DNA of 64,000 bases from Sistotremastrum niveocremeum HHB9708 (GCA_001630475.1 KV419428.1:269565-333564), one strand, 5' to 3'; shown: positions 34,567 through 47,819, counted from the first letter of the stretch. Numbers and translations are program-made. The notes: generated from the letters alone by a model not told the origin.

Positions 34567-36330
34567 ATGGAAAGTCCAGTCCAGCACATACTAGACGAGG
34601 TCGTTAGTCGAACACTGCATTCGCAGTCATTTGCGCGGTCGTCGACTCAGGCTTGCCATGTGTTATCCGATTTGTTGTCTCGTTACTTGGTGCTTTTAAC
34701 TTCCACGTGTGGACGTTATGCAGAACATTCAGGGAGGACGTCGATATCTGCGCGAGATGTCGTTGCGACGCTCGAGGAAATGGGGACAGACGTACAGGAG
34801 TTGAAGGATTTCTTGCATTTGGAGGGACGCGATCTGGCACGGTATAATTATCATACGCATCGACGACGAATGGACCTCAATGAAATCAAAGGTGTGTGGT
34901 AGCGCGATATAGCTCATGTATTCCATGGGTTAATGTACGGGCTCAGCGCATCTGAACGACGGTTTAAGGCAAGATCGGTCAGATGCAGTCAGGCTGTCTT
35001 ATGAGCCAATGCCAGCAAGTCCCACCCAGAGCACGTCATCTCTAGAAGAAGATGACGAGTTGCCAGAACCTCCTGCACCTGTACCTCTGAAACAGGAATA
35101 CAAGCCTGTTCCGGACCCCATATATCCACGACCAGAGGATTATGTCTTCTATCCCTATCCACCCTTCCCGATTCCCGTTCGATCTCGTACTCCACCCCTA
35201 CCATTGTCTCCTGTATCCAACCCAGCATCTCCATATCCTCGAAAACGGGCGCGACCAGAAGGGTGGAATCCTCCTGACCATGTTCCCGACTTTTTACCTC
35301 CTTTCCCTACGGAACGTCCGCCATCACCCCCAATGTTGTCTCTGGACAATTCTGCTTCCGGTCCTCATTCCACCGCCGCCTCAACTCCTCTCCCTAATGC
35401 CCCTCTCAGGCCGCCGTCGCCGTCTCCACCTCCAGCACCCTCGACAAGCCAGGCGTCGTACAAGAATCCAGTTCCATATGCCACATCGACCTTAGCGTCT
35501 AAAACGAACGACCACCTTCCGAAGTCGCCAGATCCCTTACCTCCCTTCAAACTCTCGAACGCACCCCACGGTGCACTACTAAACGCCCAGCATCAATTGC
35601 TGACACATCCACCCTCATCTCCTGGAGGACAGAATCCAGCTCGACATACGCTTGCAATGTCTTTAATACTCTCATCTCAATCGCGCTACGTTCCGTCAGA
35701 TACCCTTTTCGGTGCCTCAGACCCGACCCCTCTTAAATCAGCTGTGCCCATGCCCAGTTTCCCTATCCCGCTGAACCCCGAGGATCAGAAAAAGGGGATC
35801 GTATTGCCTCAAGAAACGCGTTCGGTTGTTGCAGGAGAGACTATTGCGCCTCAGACGGCGGTGCAAAGCAGTCGATTACCTGCTCTGGCAAGAGGTGTCC
35901 TTCCAGTACGTTCCATCCTCATCAATAGTCGTCTTTCTCCCATCTTTAATTCGGGGTGTTCCTGCTTTCTTCCTTCTCTCTTTTCTTCCAGATCGGCATG
36001 CATCGGCGTACAACTCGTCTCGCCCCACCTCCTCCACTGCAGCGCAATTCTCAGAAACTGACGTATGGAAATGGAATTCCTGCCCCTTGGAATTCTTCTA
36101 CAAATCCTAACATGCCGATTAAAGTAGTCAATGGGAAAGGGAAAGAGAAAGACAAGGGAGATGAGGAGAGGCCGAGAGACTTTGACGAGAACAAACTGCC
36201 CGATGCTCGGCTGTTTGCGACATGGCACTGGGATGCCAAGGATTATAGGAACACTCTTGTAGTTCCCCGACGGCGGAGGTTGTCGGGCAGCCATGCCGCC
36301 AGTCCAGTTCTTGGGAATGGGAAGTTATAG
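34567..36330 (+). CDS. TFIID subunit with histone fold (TAF3/TAF8 type)
   Basis: Three exons (34567-34891, 34947-35905, 35992-36330) join in phase to 540 residues. Residues 1-80 form a BTP/histone-fold domain: ILDEVVSRTLHSQSFA, ACHVLSDLLSRYLVLLTSTC, ARDVVATLEEMGTDVQELKDF. The middle is very Pro-rich and contains PPDHVPDFLPPFPTERPPSPP. This P-P-F-P core is typical of TAF8 and fungal TAF3. The C-terminal exon has a short conserved-looking segment, LPDARLFATWHWDAKDYRN, then basic residues. The histone fold pairs with TAF10 in TFIID lobe assembly (family knowledge). TAF8 is favoured because of the FPPFP motif, but TAF3 cannot be excluded; no PHD finger is seen. Confidence 0.75.
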
Positions 36331-36521
36331 AACATGGTGATTCCACCTCGTTGCACTTTGTGGTAGCCCTCTTCTGTAATACCTATAATCTGCCCACTGA
36401 CGAGTGCCTCACTCGCTCTGTATAAACATTGAGAGCTTGATCCGACCTCAGCATCCTTTCAACCTTCTATTTGGCAACAACAAATCTACAGTAAGTGGTT
36501 TAGATTATACAAACTCCAATA

Positions 36522-39500
36522 TCAATCGGAACCTTCCGATAAACTTTGCAGTTTATCGAAGTCTAAGCACTTGAGCCGTTGACACTTCCAGAACAGCCTA
36601 TGGTCCACCTTGAACTTGACTTTTTGGGCAAGGTGCTGACCCGCTACGAGAGACTTGATGACCGCTGCCATTTGACGTTGCTTGTGTACGTTGACGAGCG
36701 GTTCCAAGGCTATAGTCGCGGGCAACGGTTTCAAGTGCGAGAAGACTTCCGGATGAGCGGGAGCGGATAAGGCGTTCGTTGCGAGATCGATGTCCACTGG
36801 AATGGTTGGCGCGGATGGATCGATATAGTCAGGGAGCTTAGTCAGCTTCTCCAATTGAGTGAGATAGACACCTGAAATAGCACATGAGCAATGTTGCGAG
36901 CGGAAGAAAAGTTGTTTCGGCCGACCAATGAATGGAACACAGCCATCTTGGCTTTGGCTTGGGTCACTCTCGATGGTCGACTCAACCGGAGGTTCATCCT
37001 CTGAAGCAAAAACGTCATTGACAATTGGATGAGCTTTCGCCAATGCTTCAGTAGCTTCACGGATGAATCTGAAGTTCCCAGAGCGAGAGGTGAAGAAACG
37101 AAGATCTTCGAAGATCCTGGTCTCCCAAATACCCAGACGCTGCATTGTTCGCCCCATCACCTTCAAGACCCAAGGAGTCTGAAGCCCAGTCATGATCGCA
37201 ACTAGCGTGTTATAGCCGTGCAGCAGGTAGCATTTCTGACGTTGGGATCAGATGACGATATATCTGAAAATAAAGGTTACCACTTACCCAGGCAATGCGA
37301 ACAAACTTATTCATTAGTTGAGCACGGTCATGCTGCGGGCTTAATAAAATCTCTGATGCAATAAACTTGACCATGATGTTGAATCGCAGTCGCGCAGTCC
37401 AGATGGGACTTGGAACTCGAATAGCAGAGTTGGTAATAGACTCAGTTTTCAGCTTATTCAACTCTTTCATGTACGCCTGCCAGTCGAGGACCTGAGGGTC
37501 AGCGGCCGACATCATCCACTCGTTCTTGTTGGCAAGTAACTCCTCAAACTTGATCGACTTGAAGGTATCACGATCCTGAACAATCCAATGACGAGCAATG
37601 TCTTCTGAGCGATATCCTAGGACGAACGATCGACGTCTTTGAGGACCGGGAGCTGCTCCTAATCTCATGGAGGGTATCAATGAAGTAGGCAACGATAGCT
37701 TTCTTGGTGGATCCTGAGACTTGGGGTCGGACCGATTGCTGTCCACAACCTCGGCATTAGATGGCTCGCCGGCGGCTTCCTCAGATGACTGAGGGATCAT
37801 TTGCTCATTCATTTCTTTGGAAAGAGAAAGGCCGGGAGGGGGGATATTTGTTTCACGCATGGACTCACTTTCCCAAGTGTTCGCTCGTAGAGGCACTTGT
37901 TCTGAGCGACTTCGACGATGAGCCGACACGACAGACCTCAGTGAGACAGATCTGCGATGATCGTCTGTGTCTGATTCCATATCCGTATCTTCGTCGGTAG
38001 GAGTGAGAGGATTGCCGTATTTATCGAAAAGAGGTGCGCCGTTGCGACCGATTCGGCTACTTTCCCGATTCCGAACAGTTTCGAGCCATCCATCAACCCT
38101 ACTTTCTCTGATTCGTTGTTGGTCGAGATCAATCTGACCCTCTAAACGCCGTAGAGCCGCCTCTGCATCTCCCGGTCCATCCTCTTCTGAAAGGTTGTCA
38201 ACGAACATGTTGACTTGCCACTCCAGAATAACCCCGTTACCCAATGGCTCCGACGAGCGGTCTTCCGCTTGAGAACCTGGATCTTCAATTGGCTGACCGT
38301 AGGACGACGCAATCGAGGACCGCGAAATCGAAGTCCCACCGAGTGAAGAGACACTTTCTCGGGCCCGGTGAGCGATTTCAAGATCCTTTCTTAATGGCAA
38401 TTTTTTGGGCAAACGGCGAACGTTAGGTGGGGCGAGCGGTTCCTGGTCCGAATCTGACAATTCATAATCATCTAGCGAGATGACTTCAGGGCGTAGAATA
38501 GAGGACCTCTGTTGCGCGGAAACTGCAGCAGGAAGGTTATCCTCTCGGCCCGGCGTTTGGGGAGGTGTATCCAGTCTCGCGGTCTCCTCCGGGTGCTCAC
38601 GCTCAGAGGGAGGCATTGAGATAGTCCTCGTGCTAATGTCGAGAATGATAGATTCTTTGTCAGTAACCTCGACATCTCGACGCATGGTACTGGCATCTGG
38701 AGTCCGTGTCTTGTCAGAACCGTTGGTCAAGGTCTTCAACGGAGGGTCACGAGCTTCTTTGAAAGTCAATATTGAGCCGGATGGCGTCGGTTCCAGGCCA
38801 AACGTTGTTGAATCATAGACCAAAGGGCTAGCCACTTCAGATCTAGCATCAAGGACTCGTCTCCATCTACCCAGCTTGCCAACCGTCTTGACAAACGCCC
38901 GAGAGAGTGCACTTTGTTGACTCAATAAAGGAGCAGGCTGGATCGGCTGAATATTAGAGAGCGCGTTCTGTGATGCTAGAATAGTCATCTGCAGAGGCTT
39001 CTTCAACATATAACCAGCCGGCAATGTTGGCCGTGGTTCGTTCTCGTATGCTGTCCCTGGGTGAGGTCCCATAGAGCCCGATTCGTCGGAAAGGCCCAGA
39101 GCTTGATGAATGCCAACCAGTGAAGGGCCAGATCCCGACAATGATCGCGGTCGCACAACCTTGACATGCTTGAAGTCCAGGTCGACATCAGAATCTCCGT
39201 CTTGCGCAATAGCTGCGCGTCTTATATTCTCAGCAAAATCCGCTGGATTCGACATGTCACCAATGGGAGCTGGAAGGGGCTTCGGCTGTTGCGCAGTTGG
39301 CGACGAAACACCGGAGGGGGATACCAGACCTCCGCTGTGTGCCTGTTTGCATTCTTTGGCAACCTTTCGCAGTTTCTTAATGAGAGACTGGATAACCAAG
39401 AGGTGAATATTAGATCGCGTGTTATTGTGCAAATAACCTACTTTTGCGTTGTCAATTTGGTTCACCCGAATATCATAACGGACGTTGTTCAGCCAATCTG

Positions 39501-41395
39501 CGAACACTCTGCAAAGTTCCTTATTGGGCAGGAAGTCGACCCGAAAGAACGTGGTCAACCAGTACCGGAAAGCAACGTAAGTGCGAACGCGCACGATGCT
39601 TTTCACTTTCTCATCTTGAATTGAGTGGGCCTCCTCCATGGACCAATGAAACCTGCATATCAGCAGGTGACATAGATCAACGGGTGAGATATACGAGCGA
39701 TATGTCAAGAAGAAGATGAGTAGTTCATCGTAGTCCAAGACGCTCGTAAGCTGAGCGATCCAGCGTTCGATTGTTGCGGCAACCATCATCTTTTTAGTGG
39801 GGTCAACTACCGCGTCAGAGAGCGCATCAGGATGAGAATGTGGTGCAGAAAAATCGGTGAAGCTCCCATGGCTTGGAGTCTCGGGAGCTTCTTCCTCAGG
39901 ATCAGTGGCAAGGGAACCCCAGATGACAAAACGAGGATCATCGCGAGGTGCGGGTGAATGTAATTCGAGCTTGACTGTCTCCGTATTCGATGTTATTAGA
40001 TCGTCCAACAACTCAGGCCCGCGATAAGATTGAAGAACATCGAAGACGACGGTAGAGAAACGCGGAAGGAAGACCGCTTCGTCGGTCCGTGATCCGTTCG
40101 AACTCCCATTCTGCGGGGTAGATGCCGGGCTCTCGTGGACGTGGGTCTCCGCAGTAACCAGCTCAGTTGCTCTTCTAAGGCGAAGATTGGACTCGCTAGG
40201 TGCACGAGCGGTGAGAACTGATTCGAAGGATTGTGCTTCTCGCAGAGCAGGAATGGGAAGAGCGATAAGGGAAGAGCGAGGTGGTGCAGTATAGATGACA
40301 CCCGCACCGAAGGGCGATTTAGTGGTAGGTTGGACAACTTTGGTGTCAGGCATAGTGTCTATATCTTTGGTTCGAAGCCGGGCCCTTCGGCGCGCCGCCG
40401 AGGGTCCCCAGCCTAAGACATCGACCAAGTGATCGCCGGCAGTACTTCTGAGGCTAGGCGATCCTCGTGTGAGCATCGTACCGGTAACTCCTCCATCTCC
40501 AGACTCATTGGACGCTGAGCTTTCATGAGTGTTGGCGCGTGCGCGATGGAATTGGGATGATGGCATCTTCTTCAGGCGCTGAGAGCCAGAGTTGGAGGAG
40601 CTGGTATGACTGTTTGCCAAGGTCGTCGTTGAATGCATAGCACTTCCGTTCTGGGCTGTGCTTTCTCTCGAACTTGAAGTAAAGAAACTCCTCATACTGA
40701 TTCGTGGGCGACGCGAGGATCGTGAGGAGGTAGACGCGATAGTAGAATGGCGGGATTCAACGGACTCCTGGAATTCTTCTTGCGGCAAAGCTGCGCCTTC
40801 GGTACGCTTTCCTCGAGTGCTATACGCAATAAGTATTTGGCAGGTTGAGGATAAATTTGAAGCATACTCAATACGGTATACAGGAGAACCGCCAGGAGGA
40901 AGAAGACAAGATATGGCGAATGGTGAAGTGCGGAGATCAGTCGACGAGAGTTTTCCGATCCCGAGTTTCAGATCATAAAACTTCTTAAGGTCCATAGCGG
41001 CCTGCGCTGAAGTTGTCTCCACGAAACTTCCGTCGGCTAAACCCAGTTTGAGTACGCAGGGCTGTCAGAAACAGTGGGATCAGAGACCACTTACCAGCGA
41101 TGGTCACCTTCGCGTCCTTCACTGTTTCCGAAAGACTGGCTGGGTCGAAAGGAGCCAAGGACCAAGGAGGAATGAGTGGAGGTTCATCTTCCAACTCGTT
41201 TGTCGTGATAGTCAATTTTGGTGGTGACTGAGGAGAGGACGGTTGGGTGGCTGAGGCCTGCGTCATTAAGTCATGCATATAGAGGCTGCAGTCGACAGCT
41301 TGAGGAGATGACATAGAGCGACCGCGCAACACATCTGGAAGACTGGGCGTTTGACTGTCAAACGAAGCCCGACGGTGACGAGAGTCGGAATGCAT
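36522..41395 (-). CDS. Ras-family guanine nucleotide exchange factor
   Basis: Four exons (41395-41095, 41036-37288, 37235-36926, 36871-36522) join in phase to 1569 residues. The first 300 residues are Ser-rich. The N-terminal RasGEF_N (REM) domain is TIERWIAQLTSVLDYDELLI, FFLTYRSYISPVDLCHLLIC, RVRTYVAFRYWLTTFF, about residues 470-600. A long disordered linker follows. The CDC25-homology catalytic domain at the C-terminus has SEDIARHWIVQDRDTFKSIK, LRFNIMVKFIASEILL, LHGYNTLVAIMTGLQTPWV and PFIGVYLTQLEKLTKLPDYI. It activates a Ras-like GTPase (family knowledge). It lacks an SH3 domain, so it is not a canonical Cdc25; an Lte1- or Ste6-like GEF is more likely. The ATG at 41395 was chosen because the frame upstream opens with TTG. 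Confidence 0.88.
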
Positions 41396-42114
41396 CTGTG
41401 GATTGATATGTAGATGCAATTGAAAGGGGAGGGGAGCGGTACAACTTCGTTCCCGTTCAAGATGTTACAGAGATAACATGCAAGGTGAACAAATTCCGAT
41501 ATGTATACTGAAAGGCCAAGAACTAGACTGAGGGAACCGTCAGTAGGTGCGTAGGCAGAATGAGAAGAGAATAGGCGTACGACTTAAAAACAAAAATACA
41601 ATTATTCCAACAACCACTTGAATGAGAATGCTGTCCAATACGCTGCCGCACACTTTCGTAGGACCGCAGGCACAGATGTGTGGACAAAATAGAAAAGATG
41701 GCTAGAGGGGATCAAGACGCTTGTCGAGAAGTCTCGGATGCAGTCTGTCTCGGAGTCGACCCAAGACTGGAGGCTGTGAAGTGGAAGGAGAGATGGGAAG
41801 ACGAAGATACAGAGCCCCTTTGATTTGCTTTCGATTTTAAGACAATTTCGTTACAGAGATTGGAGGCACATCAGCTAATATCGAGCGGACTCCAAGACGA
41901 CCTGAATCGAAAGGAGGTCGCCAAACAAGAACACCTCGGACACAAACAAGTCACAACATTGCTCTTATTCTTCGGCTATTTTGGCGTTTACAAACAAAAC
42001 AAATCTTTTCCTCTTATGGCATTCTCTTTTGTCCCGTTTCATCCTCATGCAAGTGTCTTTCCGCTGGTCGTGTACGGACTCTTTAGTATGCAGCATATGG
42101 CAGTATAATAAGAC
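41396..42114. promoter_or_regulatory. Upstream region of the Ras GEF gene
   Basis: 719 bp lie between the GEF start and the stop of USP14, on the same strand. It should hold the promoter of the GEF. A plus-strand frame at 41860-42108 has no recognised domain. This is one of the longest gaps outside the repeat island. Confidence 0.35.
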
Positions 42115-44225
42115 CTACCGGTAAAGGAGAATGTATGCAATCGAATCTTCCCCTCCTCCGTCAAGGGCGGCAATTTTGTCCTGGCTAACAAGCGATACCC
42201 TTTGATCATCAAACTTATACCCTGTCATAAGTCAAGTCAGGATGAGGCTTTTACCTCAAGGTCAAGATATTTTACACTCATCGTCACCGCCGACCTCAGC
42301 ATCTTCCGGGTGAAACGCATCCTTTTTTACGTACCCAATATAATGGCCAGAGTCCGCACTGGCTCCTTTATGTGTAACGACCGCTGCGACCGAGGCAATC
42401 CGTCAGGACATCCTACAGCAACTAATGAAGGGAAGGAAAGCCTACCACACAAGTCATACAACCCAGTTAAGCTAGACCCGGTGTCTTGTAATAAATCTTT
42501 GTCTAGCAAGGCGTCTATCTCTTTGCGCTCTCTCTCGCGAATGATGGTCTCATCTTCCAACTCTCCCGCTCGGATATCTCGTAATCTTGCCAGAGTCTCA
42601 TCGACCTCATTTTGAGTAATTTGGATCGAACGGCTCGCAGAGCCGGACTCCATTGATTCGCGAATCGCGGGCGCGATAATGTCACTCATCATCTGAGCAG
42701 ACCCCTCAGCGACTACTCGGTCTTGTTCTGCTCGCGCCTTTTTCGCTCTTTTACGGACTCTCTGTCTGTCACGACGATCTCGAGCAATGTCTTTAAGCTT
42801 TGTATTGGCGGGCTGAAGCTTCTGTTTGAGTTCGGGTGTGCAAAGATCGAGAGCATCAAACTCAAATGGGAACTTGACTTTGCGCTGGATTGTAAAACAT
42901 GAAGCATGATGACATGAAGGCTCGAGGGGTCCGACATACCATGATCTTTGCCTTTTTGTTGATATCGCGTCGCCAGTGAAACCGCACCATATGCACAGTG
43001 AGATTATTGGGTAACCGGCTTATCCTGCTGTGCGAAGTGTATACGGCTTCTCGGTTGAGGGAAGGGCTATGCTTGGTTATTTTTTGATCCAAGCTCTGCG
43101 AAGATTTCAGCACACATTCATTCTGTTTGAATGAAAGGTATATACCTCCTGAATGCCGCTATGCATGAAGTTCGTAGTGACTGAAATGTTGCAGGGGATC
43201 TGCGAGATCTTCTCCGTACTAACGGTGGGTGGTTCATCGGGAGCTTCGTCACATTTAAGCCTGTGAGGGATTAATTCATGATCCTCCGATAGTGAACGAA
43301 GTGTCCCTTACTCAGTGGTAATTTCACCCATAAGAAACTGCTCCACGAACGGCTTACGACTCAAGGCTTGACTTGAGCTGCCTTCTCCGTTGTCGACACC
43401 AGGTAGTGTTCTCAAAGAATTAACGATTGACGTCCAGCACTCGTCGGCGTCTAGAAGATGGATGAGCAAAGATATGTGATGGCATAGTTCGCCGACCTTG
43501 CTGAGCCCATTGACCCTGACGGCGTTCATTAAATTGAGGGACGTTTTGTCTGAGGATTTGCAGAAACAAAAGTGGAGTGACAGGTTCGGCGGTCTTTCCC
43601 ATGGAATCGTAGAGATCTCTCATGGCCACCGTCAAAGCGCTGGTGGGGTCAGAACCAGAACCAGTAAAACTATGAAAGTTCATCAGAGGCGGGCGGCATT
43701 CAGGAGGGAATGAAGTCACCTTTTCAAGGAATCTTTGAGTTCTGGAACCGACCGCAACGCCTGAACTGTCGCGTTCATGTAACAAGTGTTGCCTAGATTG
43801 ACCAATCCCACAGGCATAGCCAACGAGTCGGCGAGCTCAGCGTCGCCCATGTCTTCTAGGAAGACTACTGGTTTCTCCGGAGGCTTGGGAAGTTCTGATG
43901 CGGTGCCGATAACAAGGAATTGTTGGCCCTACGCTCAGGCCTGAGACAGAATCGATACAAAATCGCGAAAAACGAACAGCTTTGGGTGCCACTTTTTTCC
44001 AATCCGTGTCGTCCTATAGACAATCAAGTTGAGCACGTATCGTGATATCATTGGGAAACATTTGACCTTGAGAACGCCACCTTTGATCATAACCTTCATA
44101 CGATCGGCAGGCACCCCGGTGGCATCCCTGATTGCGCTTTTAAAAGAGGCGGGGGGTGCATCGGTGTCGAGGGAAATGGGATAAGACTTTCCCGAATGTT
44201 TCACTGTGACTTCGAGAACAGGCAT
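42115..44225 (-). CDS. UBP6: USP14/Ubp6-type proteasome-associated deubiquitinase
   Basis: The N-terminal ubiquitin-like domain starts MPVLEVTVKHSGKSYPIS and contains GVPADRMKVMIKGG. The UCH/USP core follows. The catalytic Cys is in VNLGNTCYMNATVQALRSVP, and the Gln-Asp region is QQDADECW. Then come NNLTVHMVRFHWRR and AVVTHKGASADSGHYIGYVK with the catalytic His, then WYKFDDQRVS and IAYILLYR at the stop. All triad residues are present. An inserted coiled region (ARDRRDRQRVRKRAKKARAE) precedes the His box, as in the family. USP14 binds the proteasome lid and trims ubiquitin chains (family knowledge). About nine introns; the last joins DDE to WYKF in phase. Confidence 0.93.
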
Positions 44226-44347
44226 GTTGGTAGTTGGAGAGAGAGAGGGGAATTCAGGACGTACGCGTCCCGCGCGAGGACTTCGCTTACTGCAGCACCC
44301 TTGGTTGATCTACTCTACGTAGCACCTATGTTGTACATTCCAAAAAA

Positions 44348-44962
44348 TTAAACCAAGCCCTCGCATCTCGTCTTTAAACCTTCCGCTGTTAAGGCTACAG
44401 CAGCATTCAGTCGTGATGCATAGAGCCATTTCACAAAATACGCCCCAAGACCGCCAAACACAATCCGGGATTCGTACAAGATGATATTCTCCCCGGCATC
44501 GTTCTTCTGTTCGCTCAGAGCCTGCCATCTCTCGGTCCACAGAAGCAGAGAAGGGTATGTTTTCTGGTCCCATCGGATCCGGTGCTGTGCGTGGTCGACG
44601 GCCACGATCGTCTCTTTTGATATTGTAGGTTCTGTAGCGGCAGGATAGGAACCTGTGGCCTGAAGATAGGCATGGACTAGAATATTATCACCAGCCTTTA
44701 TGGTCTGAGGTTCAGGATTGATCGGTTTCCAGTTCTTGTCCGCAACCTGTTGACTTCTACAAATCAAGAACAAAGATGGTCTCAGTCCACAAACTTAGGC
44801 GATTGACAACATAGATAGTTACGGAACGAATGCATTCCACTCGCGATAACTCTTAAAGTCTATCAGGGTGTTCCAGACAACTTCTACTGGAGCACTGATT
44901 TCTGCTCGAGATATGACAGGAAATACTCCCGTTCGGCCATTGGGAAGGTTGCTAGCGGCCAT
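44348..44962 (-). CDS. SRPBCC/START-like lipid-binding-fold protein
   Basis: Two exons (44962-44823, 44756-44348) join in phase to 182 residues. The fold signature is RAEISAPVEVVWNTLIDF, SYREWNAFVPSQ, then strands in GDNILVHAYL and RIRWDQKTYPSLLLWTERW, ending with the long helix FVKWLYASRLNAAVALTAEG. The SRPBCC superfamily includes polyketide cyclases, START domains and Hsp90 activator Aha1-like proteins; it binds hydrophobic ligands (family knowledge). No catalytic residues can be assigned. Its start lies about 170 bp from the first certain exon of the divergent RPA49 gene, and its stop is 122 bp from the USP14 start. Confidence 0.8.
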
Positions 44963-45130
44963 CGGAGATGTCGGTTCCGAAAATGCAAACCTCTGGGTCG
45001 AAAAAAAGAAAGAGACATGACACGGGGGATACCCTCGCTCCTTCTTCTCTGTCCTCAACCTCTCTTGGACCAGTTGTAGGTATGGATGTGCAAGCTCTGG
45101 TTATTTGTTGACAAGCTGAAGACAAATCAG

Positions 45131-46577
45131 TGTCACTTCCCTCGATCGAACCCGAGCTCTACACCCCGTTCTCACTTTATACTTTGCCAACCAAGGCCAA
45201 AAAATCCACCAATGACCCCCCGTTCCCCGAAAAGCAAGCTTTGGTCGTCGCGGAAACAAAAAGTGTCGAGTTCGAGACGACCTATCAACCGGTGGCTTCC
45301 ACTTCATGTCGGTATGGGTATCGCATTCTTCTCAAATATATAATCTAATGCTCTTTAGATACATGGTTGGCGTTCGTGACAAACGCACGAACGTTCTAAC
45401 AATCCGAGAAGCTCCTCTACATCTCCTATCTCGTCAAGTCAAAGCTCTGAAGTCACTAGAGCCTCTCGCCGAACCGTCAGCAGCGGAGTATGCTCTCCGA
45501 CGCGCTCAGCTAGGCGAAGCATTCGGTACCAAGAAAGCAATCACACGGATACGGGCGGCAGAAAGAAATAAAGTCGATATATCTGCCATGGAGGGCGTGA
45601 TGACTGCCATGCAGGATACTATTGGGGACAGGACGGAAAATTTACCGACCGTCGGTGAGTGGGCCAAGTATCTGTTCTCATAGTTCAAAATGCTCAGTCA
45701 CCTCTACGACAGAGGAAGCCAAATCTACTGCTGACTCAAACCGTCCTATTCCTGCATATAATGAAGCTGCTATTGTTCCCGAAGAAGTCTATCCCCTGAA
45801 TATCTTGATTTCCGACGCTGAACTGTCGACCCTTGAGACATCCTACCTGGAAGATATGAGTAGCGATGCCGAACGGGAGAGATCACTGGCCTATTCTCGA
45901 TCGGCCTACCTTAATGCACATCTCAAACGTTTGTGCCAGAGCGGCCGTTCGCAAAGAAATAGACAGCATTTGTTGGTTTGGACGCCCTTCTGCGTCGATA
46001 ACTTGCTCATATTTGTTCAGGCAAATCGTTCAGTATGCAGCGGCATTGATGGAATTCAAGAAGCTCGGAAGAAAAGTTGGAGATAAAAAGGCTGTTGCAG
46101 AGCGTCTGCAGTCTATGGCGCCCATTGTCATCGACAGTCTCTATAGTCGCTTTACAGAAACCGGCCGTGGGTCTACAAAGTCAGTACTGGATTACGTTGC
46201 TCATGAAGTGTCCCTGACTCACTGCTACGCTGTTAGGCCACAAATGACTAAGGAAAAAGAGACATTACTCCTGACGCATCTTTTCGCCTTGTGTCTACAT
46301 CTCGACAACTTTGCGACACACACAAGGATTATATCGGACGATCTCAGCATGTCCATTGCAACGTATGTTGTTCATTCGAAATAGTTCCGTGTCATAATCT
46401 GATTGATTTCTTCTCAGCGTGAATCAACTTTTCAAGTCTCTTGGGTGTAAATTGGAAGTACCCAGTACCGCTGATCTTCAAAAGTTGAATCTGCCGCCTA
46501 CGGAGAAAGAGAAGCGAGCGTTTCTGCGAATCCCCCTTGAGTTCCCGAAACTGAGGAGGAAACGTGCAAAACATTAG
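45131..46577 (+). CDS. RPA49: RNA polymerase I subunit A49
   Basis: The first certain exon starts at an acceptor at 45130 with SLPSIEPELYTPFSLYT, the usual beginning of the A49 dimerisation domain. A splice at about 45312-45358 joins TSCR to YMVGVRDKRTNVLTIRE. Then come PLHLLSRQVKALK, GEAFGTKKAITRIRAAERNK and MQDTIGDRTENLPT. Later exons carry the tandem winged-helix region: EEVYPLNILISDAELSTLE, QIVQYAAALMEFKKL and LLTHLFALCLHLDNF. The end is FPKLRRKRAKH at 46577. A49 forms a heterodimer with A34.5 and supports elongation on rDNA (family knowledge). The short N-terminal exon and ATG are not resolved; candidate ATGs at 45082 and 45086 do not join in phase by an obvious splice. Confidence 0.85.
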
Positions 46578-46890
46578 AGTTCCTGGCATTTCAATGCCGT
46601 TTCAGCTAAAAAAATCCCGGTGTTACAGGGGGGTAGTCCACGCAGCACCCCCGTGCTGTGCCTGCGTATCAGCATGTCCCTCGGAAAACGGCCCCTTAGC
46701 AAACACACCCATTGAGTCATTGAGTTCGAACGCGCAGCTCCAGCGTCTGGGATATCAATGTGCTGCGCAAGGCTTGGCTAATTGCAATGGGCCGCGGTCC
46801 TTATATGCTCAGGCATTCGAGCTCAACTCAGCATCGAGGCTGCTCTCACTAATAGGAGCGATCCTATAATCTTTTCTTTGCTGTAGAATC
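46578..46890. promoter_or_regulatory. Upstream region of DUF6593 gene
   Basis: 313 bp lie between RPA49 and the DUF6593 gene, both plus strand. A 101-codon frame (46564-46869) overlaps the RPA49 end and lacks a recognised domain. A TATAATC motif is at 46866-46872. Confidence 0.35.
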
Positions 46891-47539
46891 ATGTCTACTA
46901 TTACACCAACTTGCTTAATCTTCTTGGAAGACAATCCTTCCAACACGCTGATCTATATCGATTCGGAACTGGTTGCGGGATCAAACCCCCTCTACACTGT
47001 CAAGACGTATTTCTCCGATAAGCAGGTCACTACTGTGGTAGAGAAAGATGGGACAGGCCAGATTGCGAGCTTGGAGTGGAGAGAATCAACGTCGGACGTG
47101 GTTCACTTGCCACCCTTGGAAGCGGTTTCTCTACGAGACTGGATGAAACCTAGTCTTATTCCGTTCAATCGGTACTCATGTGCATACGACAACGAGTGTA
47201 CGAGACTCTGAATAGCGGTGGCTTGAATACAGGTCGGTTTCATTCGTGGACCATCATGAGCGGAAATATAATTGGAAAGGTAACGGTCCTGGCGAACAGC
47301 TTTCCGTGCGTTGTCATTCCTTCGTGTATCCTGCTCTGCTTACGATGGAATCTTGGACATTGCAGTTGTGGACCAAGGAGGTGACGGATGGTCCGATCGC
47401 ACGTTATGAGCCATCTCACAGGTGGCAACCGGGAAAGAAAGCCCAACTTAGACTTGCTCCTCGGGCGACGGAAATACAAGATCTAGTTGTCGTTTCTTTC
47501 CTTTTTCTCGAGAAGCACCGCAGAACAAACGAAAAGTGA
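46891..47539 (+). CDS. DUF6593-family protein
   Basis: Three exons (46891-47171, 47233-47305, 47366-47539) join in phase to 175 residues. The start is MSTITPTCLIFLEDNPSNTL. The family core is visible as TVVEKDGTGQIASLEWRES, VSLRDWMK, DHHERKYNWKGNGPGEQLSL, DGPIARYEPSHRW and ILDLVVV-type QDLVVVSFLFLEKHRR near the end. DUF6593 proteins are small, abundant and species-variable in basidiomycetes; no function is known (family knowledge). The fold looks like an all-beta barrel related to LOR/tubby-like domains (inference from the YxWKG core). It carries no signal peptide. Confidence 0.8.
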
Positions 47540-47819
47540 GTTGAACCTTTTTCGCAGGGCAAGGAAAAGCTGTTGATACTTCGTAGTTCACATTTGACCC
47601 GTACCGCTGCACGCGGGGCTGCCGGAGCTGGATTACTGTAGCCATGCGTTGAGATGAGAGCAGAATGGGTCTTCAGGTTTCGATGAAGGAAGAGTCCATA
47701 GCAGAGTCGCAGAATATATTGATGCACCACTGGCAGTTGACGGTCGAAAAAAAAGTTGCAATCAGACTCCGCAAGAGCGCCAGGGCTCAGCACACACTTT
47801 GACTCGATTTCATCACAAG

